Shown: positions 1 through 9,753 of the stretch, piece by piece
Layout: each line of letters opens with the position of its first letter
How positions within the stretch are numbered: the stretch's first letter is position 1
From: Zelonia costaricensis
Taxonomy: Eukaryota > Euglenozoa > Kinetoplastea > Trypanosomatida > Trypanosomatidae
Reading direction: 5' to 3'
Assembly (NCBI GenBank): GCA_030849075.1
Contig: JASAOO010003535.1
Location: 1 to 64,000 of the forward strand
Length of the DNA: 64,000 bases
Position numbers and translations under genes: made by a program
Notes under the pieces: generated by a model
The model's database searches: none
Seen by the model: only the letters and a program-made list of their open reading frames with translations
What the model was told of the DNA's origin: nothing

Positions 1-154
1 CCCATGTGATGGTGAGGGGGACGGGCGCTCCCCGGCCGGCCTGGGCTAAGCCATAGGCCAAGATACTTCCAGGAACCGACAATGTGAGTGTGGTGTGGCT
101 TTTTGAGGAGGAGGGGGGGGGGGGGAGCACGACAGAAAGGGGGACAGGAACAAA

Positions 155-230
155 CAGACTGGCGGAGGAGAAGGAGGAGGAACATGGAAGGGGAGACATT
201 CAACATTGGCGACAAGTCGCATCTTCAGGA
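155..230 (-). repeat. Direct repeat A in the spacer downstream of esterase 1
   Basis: This ~76-bp stretch resembles 849-924. Both begin CAGACTGGCG, pass through a purine-rich run, then share GGGGAGAC(A/G)TTCAAC(A/G)TTGGCGACAAG and end in a CAGGA box. Both lie downstream of esterase 1 on the transcribed strand, so they would sit in its 3' untranslated or intergenic region. Confidence 0.7.
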
Positions 231-848
231 AAAAAGGCCACTCGAAGCGAGCACGCAAGCCGCGGGCCTACGTGCAGACGTCGTGGGGGAAGGAGCGGGT
301 GAGAGCAGCAAAGACAGAAAGAGGAAACGAGCGTATCCTGCCTTCGGGCTCCTTCTCTGTCCGCACCGAATGGATGTGGTTATTGTGGGAAAGGGTAGAG
401 GATGGGACTGATAGCCTACCGCATCTGTGCATCGATCGCAGCACGCCTCATCCATCGTAGGTCGTCACGGCGACCATGACCCCATCACACCTCTCTGAAC
501 CGAAATGCTGCAGTCTCGGGCACCCCTGCAGTAACCACACACCAGTGCAGGAGTGCTCGTTGTTGCTTGATGGGCTTCGACAGGGGGAAGTGGCATCCCA
601 GCCCCACCCCTCTCGAGACTCCTGCCCTAGAGCGAAAAGGCTGGGGTAGGAAGTGGGAGCTGACACAACAATCGGCAGAGCGGGGCGAGCACACGAAAGA
701 GTGCAGAAGAAGCCAATAGAGAGAAAAAAACACGATGAAGTGCTGAAAGTGGTGCAGGATGACAGGAGCATCAGCGCCGCTTTCGAGATAACTGACGTAC
801 AGGACTCCCTCTCGTTTTTGTTGGGAGTTTCGCGACGGAAGCGGAGCG

Positions 849-924
849 CAGACTGGCGAGGAAAGAGGAGGGACGTGGAGGGAGGGGAGACGTTCAACGT
901 TGGCGACAAGACGCACGTGCAGGA
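849..924 (-). repeat. Direct repeat B in the spacer downstream of esterase 1
   Basis: This is the partner of 155-230. It lies about 60 nt past the stop codon of esterase 1. The pair may be a duplicated 3'-UTR segment or parts of a degenerate retroposon; the sequence alone does not decide. Confidence 0.7.
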
Positions 925-985
925 AGCTCCAGCCTTTTTGGTGTTCGTTCGAGAAGCGCTTCGTCCTGTGGGGCGTGTGACACGG

Positions 986-2143
986 CTACTGCCCTTGAAA
1001 GATAAGCGGGAGGAAATCTGCGGCACACATGCGCCACACTTGCCAGCAGTGCGCTTGACCTCGGTAAAGCCGGCGCACGTCCTCGCGAAAGCCCAGCGCA
1101 TCGAGCGTCGCACTGTCTGCCTCGAAGATGGGCAGGAACGGGTCTGCATCACCCATGGCACGGAAGACCACCCGCATGGCAGCCCGGTACGCCTGCGGGT
1201 TCGCCTTGAACTCCGTGAAGTACGGCTCCTCTGACTGGAAGTCGGGGTTCCAGTTGGCTCGTAGGAAGCCGCAGAAGATGCCCACAGCAGAGAAGAGCTC
1301 TGGGTGCCGCATCGTAGCGCAGGTCGCCTGGGTGGAGCCCATGGATAGCCCTGCCATCGCGCGGTGGTTGCGGTCAGTGAGGGTGCGATAGCTGCCGTCC
1401 ACATACGGGATGACGTCTTGCACCAGTCGAGTGGTGTAGCCAAGAGGGTCTAGCCGTCCGTTTGCATGGTACATCATTCCGTTGCCCATCACGATGATCA
1501 TCTCCGTCATCCTGCCGTCGGCGATGAGGTTGTCGGCGATGACGTTGAGCTTGCCGTGCTGCACCCATGCGTTCTCGTTCTCACCTAGGCCGTGTTGCAG
1601 GTACAGCACCGGGTAGCGGCGGGCAGTGCTGCCAGGCTCGCGGTAGGATGGGGGCAGGTAGACAAGCAGCTGGACCACGGCACCGTCTGAAGTGGGGATG
1701 AGGTCGTGGGCGACGCTGCCGTACGGGATGCCGCGTCGCAGGAGATACGCACAGTTTAGTGGATCGGTGGGTGGCACGTCGATGTAGTTGACAGGACGGC
1801 AATAATTGTACGCGATGGGCAGATACGGCGACATGACGTCCTGCGCGTCGACGAGAAGAACGAGACAGTGCATCCCGGTGGCGAAACTGCCGGAGCCGTG
1901 CCAGACGCCGTCGTCACCGCGGCTCAGCGGCAGAGTGGTGGCAGACGTGGCAACCGCCACCGTCGTGGCGTTGGGGAAGTAGAAGTGGAAGTGCACAGTG
2001 CCGGCCGCGTCGCCGACGTAGACGGCGCCCTCGTCAGCGGTGTTTGTCGGCAACTTGCAGAACCCGAGCGTGGTCTTTGCTGAGCTGCAGCTGTCGCGGC
2101 TGAAGGCTAGAGCCTCGAAGACGAGAGAGGGGTTGCCGGCCAT
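986..2143 (-). CDS. CE1-like esterase, tandem copy 1 (385 aa)
   Basis: This is a predicted alpha/beta-hydrolase of the esterase D / feruloyl-esterase (CE1) family, which hydrolyses ester bonds on carbohydrates or small acyl substrates; the real substrate is unknown. An N-terminal beta-rich part (about residues 30-125, with GDAAGTVHFHF and GVWHGSGSF) resembles the E-set/CBM48-like module that precedes bacterial CE1 domains. The catalytic part follows: YPVLYLQHGLGENENAW carries the oxyanion-hole His-Gly, GLSMGS places the nucleophile at Ser267, MGDADP may hold the acid, and AHCWQVWR holds the catalytic His. No signal peptide or membrane anchor is clear. The start is the first in-frame ATG after a polypyrimidine-AG. 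It is the last of three tandem paralogues in transcription order. It shares short near-identical stretches with the middle copy but lacks the C-terminal conversion tract of the other two. Confidence 0.85.
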   Translation of the reverse strand: MAGNPSLVFEALAFSRDSCSSAKTTLGFCKLPTNTADEGAVYVGDAAGTVHFHFYFPNATTVAVATSATTLPLSRGDDGVWHGSGSFATGMHCLVLLVDAQDVMSPYLPIAYNYCRPVNYIDVPPTDPLNCAYLLRRGIPYGSVAHDLIPTSDGAVVQLLVYLPPSYREPGSTARRYPVLYLQHGLGENENAWVQHGKLNVIADNLIADGRMTEMIIVMGNGMMYHANGRLDPLGYTTRLVQDVIPYVDGSYRTLTDRNHRAMAGLSMGSTQATCATMRHPELFSAVGIFCGFLRANWNPDFQSEEPYFTEFKANPQAYRAAMRVVFRAMGDADPFLPIFEADSATLDALGFREDVRRLYRGQAHCWQVWRMCAADFLPLIFQGQ

Positions 2144-3148
2144 GGTGGGGCGCCCTTGGCAGTGTCTGTGGCGGGCTATGAGATGGCTTGGTGGGGCAAC
2201 AATGGATTTGTGTGTGTGTGTGTGTTGCGCGTGCCTGTTGTTCGAGGGGTGAGGAAGCGGGTGAGAGACCAGAGGACGACGAGGGGTGTGTGTGTGTGGA
2301 GGAAGCAGTTTCGCTGGTGTTCAGAAGCAAGCACGTGCGCACCACCGGAATGGTCACGTGCTGTCCTGCGAAAGGGGCGGTGTCGTGGTCGGGGAAGAGG
2401 GCGGGAAGGAGCCACGCTGCGACACGGGCGGGGGACCTCACAAAAGGCTTGCGTGAGAATTGACGACGGGGAAGGGGGGGGGGCGAGGCGCTGATGCGAC
2501 GACACGTACTGCCGAACGCCGTAAGTCGGCCGAAGAGGACGAGGAAGTGGGAGAGGAGGGGCACGCTGGCGGACGCCGTGCCGGAAAAGAAAAGTCAGGG
2601 GAACAGATAAAGAGAGAAGAGCACAGCTGCAAACACGCGGAAAGGGCATTGGTCGGGCATGGTGGTGGGATGCCGCAAACGGTGCACGCGATCGCTTGAT
2701 CCACCTCGTTCACGCAACCGCACACACACAGACAAACACACACACACACACACACACATCTGCACACGCTCCGCTTGCATCCAAAGGCGTTTTGCTACGT
2801 TCTCGAGGAAGTGATGAGGAGGAAGAGTTGTGAGGGACTCCCCCCGGAAGGGGTGGGGGCAGTGATGGGGGGAGGAGGGCGGGGGGGGGGGCGCAACACT
2901 GGCGTACCAAGAAAGCTGAAACCGTGTGCGCACGTCCTCCCGTGAAGAGAAAAAAAAACAAAAGTGATGCGTTTGAGGTGGGGCGGACGCAGCGAGAGCA
3001 AAAGAGAGGCGGAGGGGGTGGAGGGGCCACAGGGTTGGGATGCTGTTGGCGCCGCGCTTGGATCGTCTTTGCGCATTCTCAACGCTGGAAGTGAGAGCTC
3101 GGCCAAGCGAGTTCGCACGGCGGCATCGCCCGTAAGAGAGTCCTCCCG
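2144..3148. other. Spacer between esterases 2 and 1
   Basis: It holds (TG)n near 2211-2225, a (CA)n tract near 2722-2758, homopurine runs and the candidate acceptor at 2235. No coding frame other than low-complexity read-through is seen. Confidence 0.6.
2235..2236 (-). promoter_or_regulatory. Candidate trans-splice acceptor AG, esterase 1
   Basis: On the coding strand a pyrimidine-rich run (about 2240-2285, mostly C/T) is followed by this first AG. It would leave a 5' UTR of about 91 nt before the ATG at 2143. Confidence 0.5.
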
Positions 3149-4303
3149 TCACTTGAAGAGCATCGGCAGGAAGTCCGCGGCGGCCTGGCGCCACACGTGC
3201 CAGCTGTGCGGGCCGGCGTACAGGCGCCGCTCGCACGCCACGCCCAGCTCCGCCAGCAGCGCGTCGTCGGCCTCGAAGACGGGGCGGTGCACGTCGGCGT
3301 CGCCCATGCAGCGGAAGAACACCCGCATGGCGGCCTGGAAGGCGGCGGGGTCGCGGCGCAGCGCGTCGATGTGGTCGTCGGCGGCGCTGCCGATGCCGCT
3401 CCAGCTGGTGCGCAGGAAGCCGGAGAAGATGCCGGCGTAGGCGAAGAGGTCGTGGCGCGTCATGCACAGCCGGCTGGCCTGCATGGAGCCCATGGAAACC
3501 CCGGCGATGGCGCGGTTGTCGCGGTCGGCCAGGGTGCGGTAGCAGTGGTCGATGAACGGGACGATGTCCGAGACAAGCTGACGGCAGTACACCTGCGGCT
3601 CCACCTTTTCGTTCTGGAAGATGGTGCCGTTACCCATGACGATGATCATCTCCGTCATCCTGCCGGCGGCGATGAGGTTGTCGGCGATGACGTTGACCTT
3701 GCCCTGGTACACCCACGCGTTCTCGTTCTCTCCGAGCCCATGCTGCAGGTACAGCACCGGGTAGCGGCGGGTGGCGCTGCTGGCCTTGTGGTACGATGGG
3801 GGGAGGTAGACGAGCAGCTTCTCCACCGCGCCGGTTTCAGACGAGTCGAAGAGGTCGTGCACCACCGACCCGCGCTCAGTGTGTGGCCGCATCGCATACA
3901 GGCAGCTGCGCAGGTCAGGTGGAGGCACATCAATGTAGTTGACGGGACGACAGTAGCCGTAGGCGATGGGCAAGTAGGGGACAAGGACATCGCGGCCGTC
4001 CACCATGACGAAGACGTAGCGGAAGCCGATGGGGAACGCCGCCGTCGCAGACCACAACCCGGGTTGTGCCGCGGACGGCTGCAGCGACACCTTCACCTCT
4101 GGCGTCCAGAGAACCACGGATGTTGCTCCAGGAAATGCCAGGGCGAGGTGCACCGTGCCGGCGGCGTCGCCGTCGTACGAGACGCCCTCGTGGCCCTCCG
4201 TGAAGGGGACGTGGTCGAAGCCCATGCAGAACTTGCTGTGAAGAGCGTCGACAGGGTTGTGGGCGAGCGCCTGCAGGCTGAGTGACGCGTTCGTGGCGGG
4301 CAT
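3149..4303 (-). CDS. CE1-like esterase, tandem copy 2 (384 aa)
   Basis: This is the middle paralogue, with the same architecture: an N-terminal E-set-like module (SYDGDAAGTVHLALAF, GLWSATAAFP) and a CE1 hydrolase domain. Visible catalytic elements are YPVLYLQHGLGENENAW (oxyanion His-Gly), GVSMGS with the nucleophile at Ser270, GDADVHRP (acid region) and GPHSWHVWR (catalytic His), so the enzyme looks active. The ORF runs open upstream, but that extension is low-complexity His/Thr/Pro sequence typical of read-through untranslated DNA. MPATNASLSL at 4303 aligns with the starts of the other two copies and lies just after a polypyrimidine-AG. The length of 384 aa equals copy 1. The last 418 bp of coding sequence are nearly identical to copy 3, whereas the rest is much more divergent, which points to gene conversion. 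Confidence 0.85.
   Translation of the reverse strand: MPATNASLSLQALAHNPVDALHSKFCMGFDHVPFTEGHEGVSYDGDAAGTVHLALAFPGATSVVLWTPEVKVSLQPSAAQPGLWSATAAFPIGFRYVFVMVDGRDVLVPYLPIAYGYCRPVNYIDVPPPDLRSCLYAMRPHTERGSVVHDLFDSSETGAVEKLLVYLPPSYHKASSATRRYPVLYLQHGLGENENAWVYQGKVNVIADNLIAAGRMTEMIIVMGNGTIFQNEKVEPQVYCRQLVSDIVPFIDHCYRTLADRDNRAIAGVSMGSMQASRLCMTRHDLFAYAGIFSGFLRTSWSGIGSAADDHIDALRRDPAAFQAAMRVFFRCMGDADVHRPVFEADDALLAELGVACERRLYAGPHSWHVWRQAAADFLPMLFK
3152..3569 (-). repeat. Gene-conversion tract, copy in esterase 2 (418 bp)
   Basis: This 3' coding segment matches 7576-7993 in esterase copy 3 at a constant offset of 4424 bp, with only four differences (at 3167, 3499, 3544 and 3555), about 99% identity. The flanking coding sequence on both sides is much less similar. 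It covers the nucleophile serine through the C-terminus. Confidence 0.9.
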
Positions 4304-5190
4304 AGCGCGCTGCAAGGGGGCGGTACGGGGGTGCGGATTAGAAACGGGGTTGAGGGAAACGCGAGTGTGTGTGTACGTCGGTGGGTGTGCTGCGGACAGG
4401 CGGGCTTTCGTGGTGTGAAGTGAAGACGATGTTGCAGTACCGGTGGTGCGTGATGCGTAGATTTGCTGGAGTGTGGTGGAAGAGTGGCGGTTGCCACACA
4501 GAAGAGAGACGTGGGCACAACAGCGGGCGTTGGCGCCACGGCAACAGCGCATTCCAAAGTGAGCAGGCAGTGGGAGAGGCATGTGCGTAAATGTGTGTTT
4601 GTGTGTTGCACAAAGGGGGGGGGGAGAGAGAAAGGCGCGAAGGGAATATGAAGGCGGAAGGGGAACGCGATGTCGACGCGCTGGCTGTGCGCAGGCCCGA
4701 CGCTTCTGCCCTTTCTGTGAAGCGTGAGTGATTGCGTCTCGATACGGCAAGCGAGGAAGTGGCTGCCACGCCCGCCATGTCTCCAACGCACGCTCGCGCA
4801 TAATCATGTGAGTCTGTGCGTGTGTGGAGTGCGCGCGTTGTGGCCGTGCATTCGTCTTGGTTGAGCGCGCGAAGGCCCTTTTTTCTTTGGCTCCACATTT
4901 TGTGATCTGAGCTTTTTCCCCGGCGTGTACATCGGCACCGCATGTGACTCAGCAAGCTCTGCCATCCAGGAAGGCGCCGTGACGTGCGAAACGCGTGGAG
5001 CACGGGAGTGGGGAGTGGGCTTTGCCGCGGCGGCTCCCGCGGCATGCAAGTCAGGGTGCAACAGAACCCCCGTCGTGGTGCTGTCGACAATTCCCTTGCG
5101 TGCCCCCCCCCCCCAATGCTCGGAGAGAGAGAGAGGTGTGGGAGGGAGGGGGGGGGCACGAGGCGAGCACCGGTCGCGGTTGGCGGACAG

Positions 5191-5221
<31 letters not shown>

Positions 5222-5675
5222 CACCTAAGCAGCGCACGCACACGCCCAGACGGCCTCGTGCGTGAACACACCAGAGGGCAGAGAAGCAAAACAAACAAAA
5301 AGCAAGAACAGGAACAAGGAGAAGGGGAGGGGGAGGGGGTACCGCTGTACAGGTGACTGCACGTGGAGGGGGAGGGGGTTGGGGACGTTTTCTATTTTTG
5401 GTTGGTTGTGTTCGGTTTGCCTTTTTGTTTTCGTCGTGGACGGGAGATGAATGGAAGGAGGGAGGGAAGGTATTCTCCATTCTACAGGCCATCCCGCATG
5501 CGCTTCGTACGGAGTGATGGCTGTCCTGCCGTGGCGGCGTGCGTACACGCGTGTACGTGTGGGCGTGTACGATTAACGCGGCTGGCGTCCTCTCCGCCGC
5601 TCCCTGTCTCTCTCGCCGCACAGTTGTCTACTCGTCCTGCCCTTGAACGTGCCAAGGGTTGAGGGAGGTCGCGAA

Positions 5676-5707
<32 letters not shown>

Positions 5708-7554
5708 AGCAACAGAAAGAAGGAGTGTCTTTACCGTCGTGCGTTGTACATCGACACGCACAGTCTCCTAAACGGTTGCCTGCACAGGGCGGCACCTATG
5801 ATAACGTATGGCACGGGTAGAAAGAGGGGAGAGACGGACAAGGGGGGGGGGGAGGGAGGTGGGCAGTGAGACACTGAAGGAAACACGACCGCACGCAGCA
5901 TCGTCCTCATTTACCGAACCGCTGCTTCTATCCCTCTTTCTCTGCGTGAGTGCCAACATGCGAGCCAGCACGTGCGTCGCACCAACAACATCACCACCGT
6001 CACCGTCGTAGCAGCACAGCAGGCACCCTTGATGCGTACTGGAGTGGGTCTCTATCAGTGCTCGAGGTGTGTGTTGGAACGTCTGTGTGTGTGAGGAGGA
6101 GGCAGGGTGTGAGCGAGAGAGAAGCCGTCCACCACCACACAAACACGCAAGAAAAAACCAAGCAGGAAGATAAATCAGAGAGAGAGAGGCGACAGAGCGA
6201 GGAAGAAGGGGGGAGGGGAGGAGCACGTACGGGAACAGAACGCATGCACGAACACGGAGGCAGGCCTGCCACTCAAGCACGCAGAAAAGAGGAACGAGGG
6301 GGGGAGCGAGACGCTGATGCAGATGTACTGCCACGCATCCAAGCAAGTGGACGACAACAGCAAGGGAGGGAAGGAGTGAGGGGGGAGAGCATACGTAGCT
6401 TTTGAAAAACAAGGATACACAAACACACACACACACACACACAAAACCCAGACACAGACACGCTAAAGAAAAGCCAGGGAGGAAGGTGTGAGGGCACACA
6501 CGTGCTAGCTGCAGCGCATGAGCAGCCGCAGGGGGGAAAGGGAGGGGGGAGGGGGAGGGAGTGACGTTTTGACCGTGTTGCTGGTCCAACGGCGCGGACG
6601 CCTGACCAAACTTAGGTTAATGGTGGTAGCGGACACGGCGCGCGCGTGTGTGCCTGTGCCTGTGCCTGTGCCTGCCGATGCATGTGTGTGTGTGTGTGTG
6701 TGAAGAGTTGGGCACGGGTACGGGGGGCGGTGAGGAGCACCTTCGCAGGTGAGCTGAGCCACACACACACACACACACATATATATGCACACAGACGCAC
6801 ACGCAGAGGCCAGCGAGAGAGGAAGGAATGTGGGGGGGGGGTAGAGGGGGAGGGGGACGAGGAGGAGTGGCGGGACGAGTAGAGGGCGTGCGAGAAAAGG
6901 GAGAAAGAGAAGCGGAGCGGCCACAGATACTCCCGCTGACGCACCACGTCCACGTCAAGCCGCGCCCATGTACAGAAAACCACAAAAGAAAAAATGCTCG
7001 CGCGTGCACACGGTGTCGCAGGCAGGGAGAGGACAGCGGAAGGTCGACGGCGGCGGTGGCGACGGCGATGGGGGTGTAGGTAACGCGAACATAAAGGGAG
7101 AAGTGGCGGGTGCGTGGTTGAGTGAGGCGTAAAAGGAGTTCGCGGGAGCCTGGGAAAAAAGAAGAAGACGGAGCTGTGTGACGGCGCCGAAGCGTGAGAC
7201 ACGAGAAACCCTCCTCCCCCGACTCAAGAGGCAAAGCAGAGTCAGCGACGGGGGCTGGAAAGAGAGGCGAAGAAGCCGGCAGGACACACGCTGATCTTGC
7301 CAGCACGATTGGGCTGAGTCGACGCTGCGGTGGATGGCAAAGCCTCCCTCCCCCTTGTGCCTGTCACGAAAACAGAACGCAAAAGACACGCAACGCGAAG
7401 TCAAAGAAAAGAAGAGATGGCTACTTACCGAAGATGTGCGCATGCAATCGGCGTCTTTGCGCGCGGCCCCCCCCCTTATCGTCAAGGTCTGCGCCGCGGC
7501 ACCCTACATGGAAAGACGACACAACACACACGCTGCACTTCGGCGGCTATTTCC
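4304..7554. other. Long spacer between esterases 3 and 2
   Basis: About 3.2 kb without a convincing gene. It contains (CA)n at about 5190-5219, 5670-5703, 6420-6443 and 6761-6779, (TG)n at about 6683-6702, and many G/A-rich runs. The open frames here are Pro/Leu/Ser-rich or repeat-coded and lack any recognisable domain. Confidence 0.6.
4310..4311 (-). promoter_or_regulatory. Candidate trans-splice acceptor AG, esterase 2
   Basis: A C/T-rich tract (about 4312-4360) runs into this AG, only 7 nt before the ATG at 4303. The predicted 5' UTR is very short, so a more distal AG may be used. It still supports the internal ATG over the open upstream frame. Confidence 0.4.
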
Positions 7555-8877
7555 CTACCGTTCATACTGGGGCTCCTTGAAGAGCATCGGGAGGAAGTCC
7601 GCGGCGGCCTGGCGCCACACGTGCCAGCTGTGCGGGCCGGCGTACAGGCGCCGCTCGCACGCCACGCCCAGCTCCGCCAGCAGCGCGTCGTCGGCCTCGA
7701 AGACGGGGCGGTGCACGTCGGCGTCGCCCATGCAGCGGAAGAACACCCGCATGGCGGCCTGGAAGGCGGCGGGGTCGCGGCGCAGCGCGTCGATGTGGTC
7801 GTCGGCGGCGCTGCCGATGCCGCTCCAGCTGGTGCGCAGGAAGCCGGAGAAGATGCCGGCGTAGGCGAAGAGGTCGTGGCGCGTCATGCACAGCCGGCTG
7901 GCCTGCATGGAGCCCATGGAAAGCCCGGCGATGGCGCGGTTGTCGCGGTCGGCCAGGGTGCGGTAGCGGTGGTCGATGTACGGGACGATGTCCTCCGTCA
8001 GATCGTCACACAACTGCGCCACCTCGCTCGCCAGCAGCGGCTCACCATCGGCGCCGCGGCCGCCTCTGTTGCCGACCATGACGAGAATGAACTCCGGCGT
8101 CCTGCTCTCGGCGATGAGGTTGTCGGCGATCACGTTGGCCTTGCCCAGGTGAACGCAGTTCATGACGTGTGTGCCGCGGTCATCGTGCAGCAGGTACAGC
8201 ACCGGGTAGCGGCGGGTGGCGCTGCTGGCCTTGTGGTACGATGGGGGCAGGTAGACGAGCACCTCTTCCTCCACGTCCATGGTGTACGAGGTGATGAAGT
8301 TGTGCGTTACGACACCGTGCTCGACGCTGGCGCGCATCACATACGGGCACAAGCGCGGCGTCGCCGGCGGCGCGTCGATGAAGTTCGCCTCATGCACGCC
8401 GTACAGGTACCCGATCGGGAGATGCGGCGTGAGAACTGGTGCGCCGTCCACGAGGAGAACCACGCAGTGCAGCCCAACCGCGGCGCAGGCGGAGCCGACC
8501 CACACCCCCTCCGCGTTCCGGCTCAGTGTGGCGGCACCGCTGACACCAACGACGGTGGTGGGCGTCAGCCGGTAGTCGGCACCAGCGCCAGCCTTCGCGA
8601 AGGTGCCGCTCGCCGCCGCTGCTACTGGCCACACGTGCACACCAGCTACCACCACAGAGTGGGCCGCCGGAAAGGCGAAGCGGTAGTGCGCGGTGCCGCC
8701 TGCGTCGCTGCTGTACCGCACCCCCTGTGGGCTGCGGGGTGGGAGCAGCAGCGGTGGCGGCGCCGGCTTGGCGGGTCCCGCGGCGGCGGTGGTCACGCAT
8801 GGGGGTGGGCTGATGCGCAGCTGCGGGTGCGACACAGCCGTCTCTGGGGCTTGCAGTGTGAGCGTCACGGTGGTCAT
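7555..8877 (-). CDS. CE1-like esterase, divergent tandem copy 3 (440 aa)
   Basis: This is the first paralogue of the tandem trio in transcription order and the longest, because the N-terminal module has extra Pro/Ala-rich sequence (about residues 25-110). The hydrolase domain keeps GLSMGS (nucleophile Ser320), GDADVHRP and GPHSWHVWR. However, the family motif YLQHGxGENE, whose His-Gly helps form the oxyanion hole, reads YLLHDDRGTHV here, near residue 231. The enzyme may therefore be impaired or altered in specificity. The Ser-to-C-terminus segment is almost identical at DNA level to copy 2, so its intact appearance could come from recent conversion. The start is the first ATG (MTTVTLTLQ), which aligns with the other copies; the 19 in-frame codons upstream contain no ATG. 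Confidence 0.82.
   Translation of the reverse strand: MTTVTLTLQAPETAVSHPQLRISPPPCVTTAAAGPAKPAPPPLLLPPRSPQGVRYSSDAGGTAHYRFAFPAAHSVVVAGVHVWPVAAAASGTFAKAGAGADYRLTPTTVVGVSGAATLSRNAEGVWVGSACAAVGLHCVVLLVDGAPVLTPHLPIGYLYGVHEANFIDAPPATPRLCPYVMRASVEHGVVTHNFITSYTMDVEEEVLVYLPPSYHKASSATRRYPVLYLLHDDRGTHVMNCVHLGKANVIADNLIAESRTPEFILVMVGNRGGRGADGEPLLASEVAQLCDDLTEDIVPYIDHRYRTLADRDNRAIAGLSMGSMQASRLCMTRHDLFAYAGIFSGFLRTSWSGIGSAADDHIDALRRDPAAFQAAMRVFFRCMGDADVHRPVFEADDALLAELGVACERRLYAGPHSWHVWRQAAADFLPMLFKEPQYER
7576..7993 (-). repeat. Gene-conversion tract, copy in esterase 3 (418 bp)
   Basis: This is the partner of 3152-3569. Similarity ends abruptly just upstream of the nucleophile region and again at the last codons, where copy 3 carries a slightly different C-terminal tail (KEPQYER). 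Confidence 0.9.
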
Positions 8878-9753
8878 GATGGGAGAGGGGGAGGGGGCGG
8901 AGGCGGTGCGGAGTGGCGGTGTTCGTAAACCCAAACTGCGCTACGGTGGTGGTGGTTGCAAGTGTCAGCTTCGCACGGAGGGTGAGAGGAAGGAAAGGGC
9001 GGACCCGGCGGATGCTGCGGAGTCGACGGCGAAGAATCGGACTATGCGATGGGATCTAACAGGGGCAGAGGGCGGGGAAGGGGAAGAAAAACACAGCCGT
9101 TGGGGGGAGGGAGAGGGAGAGGGGGGGGGGAAGAGGTTGAGGGAGGCAAAGGAGGCCCTGCAGCTGTTTCCGCTCGTTGGGTACGCGGCAGTTGACGGGG
9201 TCTGACACGGCGCGCCGGTGTCGCTATCGACTCCGCTTCTTTTTGTTTTTCCCCTTCGCGACGCGAGAGCGAAAGAGAGAAAAAAAAGAGGAGGGCGGCG
9301 TTGGTTGGCTCGTTTACGGAAGAGGGGGGGGGGGAGGGCGGGTGAGGGGAATGGCGGCAGCGGTGCGCCGAATGTGCACGGAGGACGGACCGACGCGGGC
9401 ACACACGCTTGCACACTGCACGCACCAACCTACGCCCGCTTTGCTTTCGCAGAAGAGCACTCGAACGCTAAACCCAGCCAGGCGCGTGACGTCAAAACGG
9501 AAAAAAAACAGACCGACAGGCTTGCACATGCACGTCCCGCTCTCGATGCGCTCTCCGCCGTGCCAGACCCGACATGTAAATCGACTCTCCTCCCGCGTTA
9601 TTGCGCAACGGAGATGCAGGGCGCGGAAAGGTGGACGGTGTGCGGCACAGGCGCCGCGAGATTTGCGCCTGCGCGTTCGACATCTGCGTGGGTAAGAGGA
9701 GTCCCAGACGTCGGGTTCCTTCCTGCTTCAGGTGCCCGCGCAAGGCGGCTGCG
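8878..9753. other. Spacer between membrane protein and esterase 3
   Basis: It contains the acceptor candidate at 8969 and homopurine runs near 9080-9140 and 9321-9345. No gene is seen. Confidence 0.6.
8969..8970 (-). promoter_or_regulatory. Candidate trans-splice acceptor AG, esterase 3
   Basis: A polypyrimidine tract (about 8976-9000, coding strand) precedes this AG, about 92 nt upstream of the ATG at 8877. Confidence 0.5.

Larger units (their letters stand above)
1..985. other. Spacer downstream of esterase 1
   Basis: No gene is supported. The stretch holds the direct repeat pair (155-230 and 849-924), a G-run near 110-124 and otherwise unique sequence. It probably contains the 3' UTR of esterase 1. 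A retroposon remnant is possible but could not be shown. Confidence 0.6.

Noticed and set aside
1..600. Possible SIDER-type retroposon downstream of esterase 1
   Set aside because: I could not recognise the family signature with confidence, nor poly-A tail or target-site duplications, so only the internal repeat pair is reported.
4304..4807. N-terminal extension of esterase 2 in the open frame
   Set aside because: It is low-complexity His/Thr/Pro sequence; the other paralogues start at the position equivalent to 4303, and a polypyrimidine-AG lies between.
5190..6780. Dense (CA)n tracts as a telomere-like or recombination element
   Set aside because: Trypanosomatid telomeres are TTAGGG repeats; none occur here, and similar dinucleotide tracts appear in nearly every spacer.
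7330..8928. Plus-strand open frames opposite esterases 2 and 3 (also 3197-4285)
   Set aside because: They look alike only because they are antisense to homologous genes; the minus-strand frames carry the catalytic motifs.
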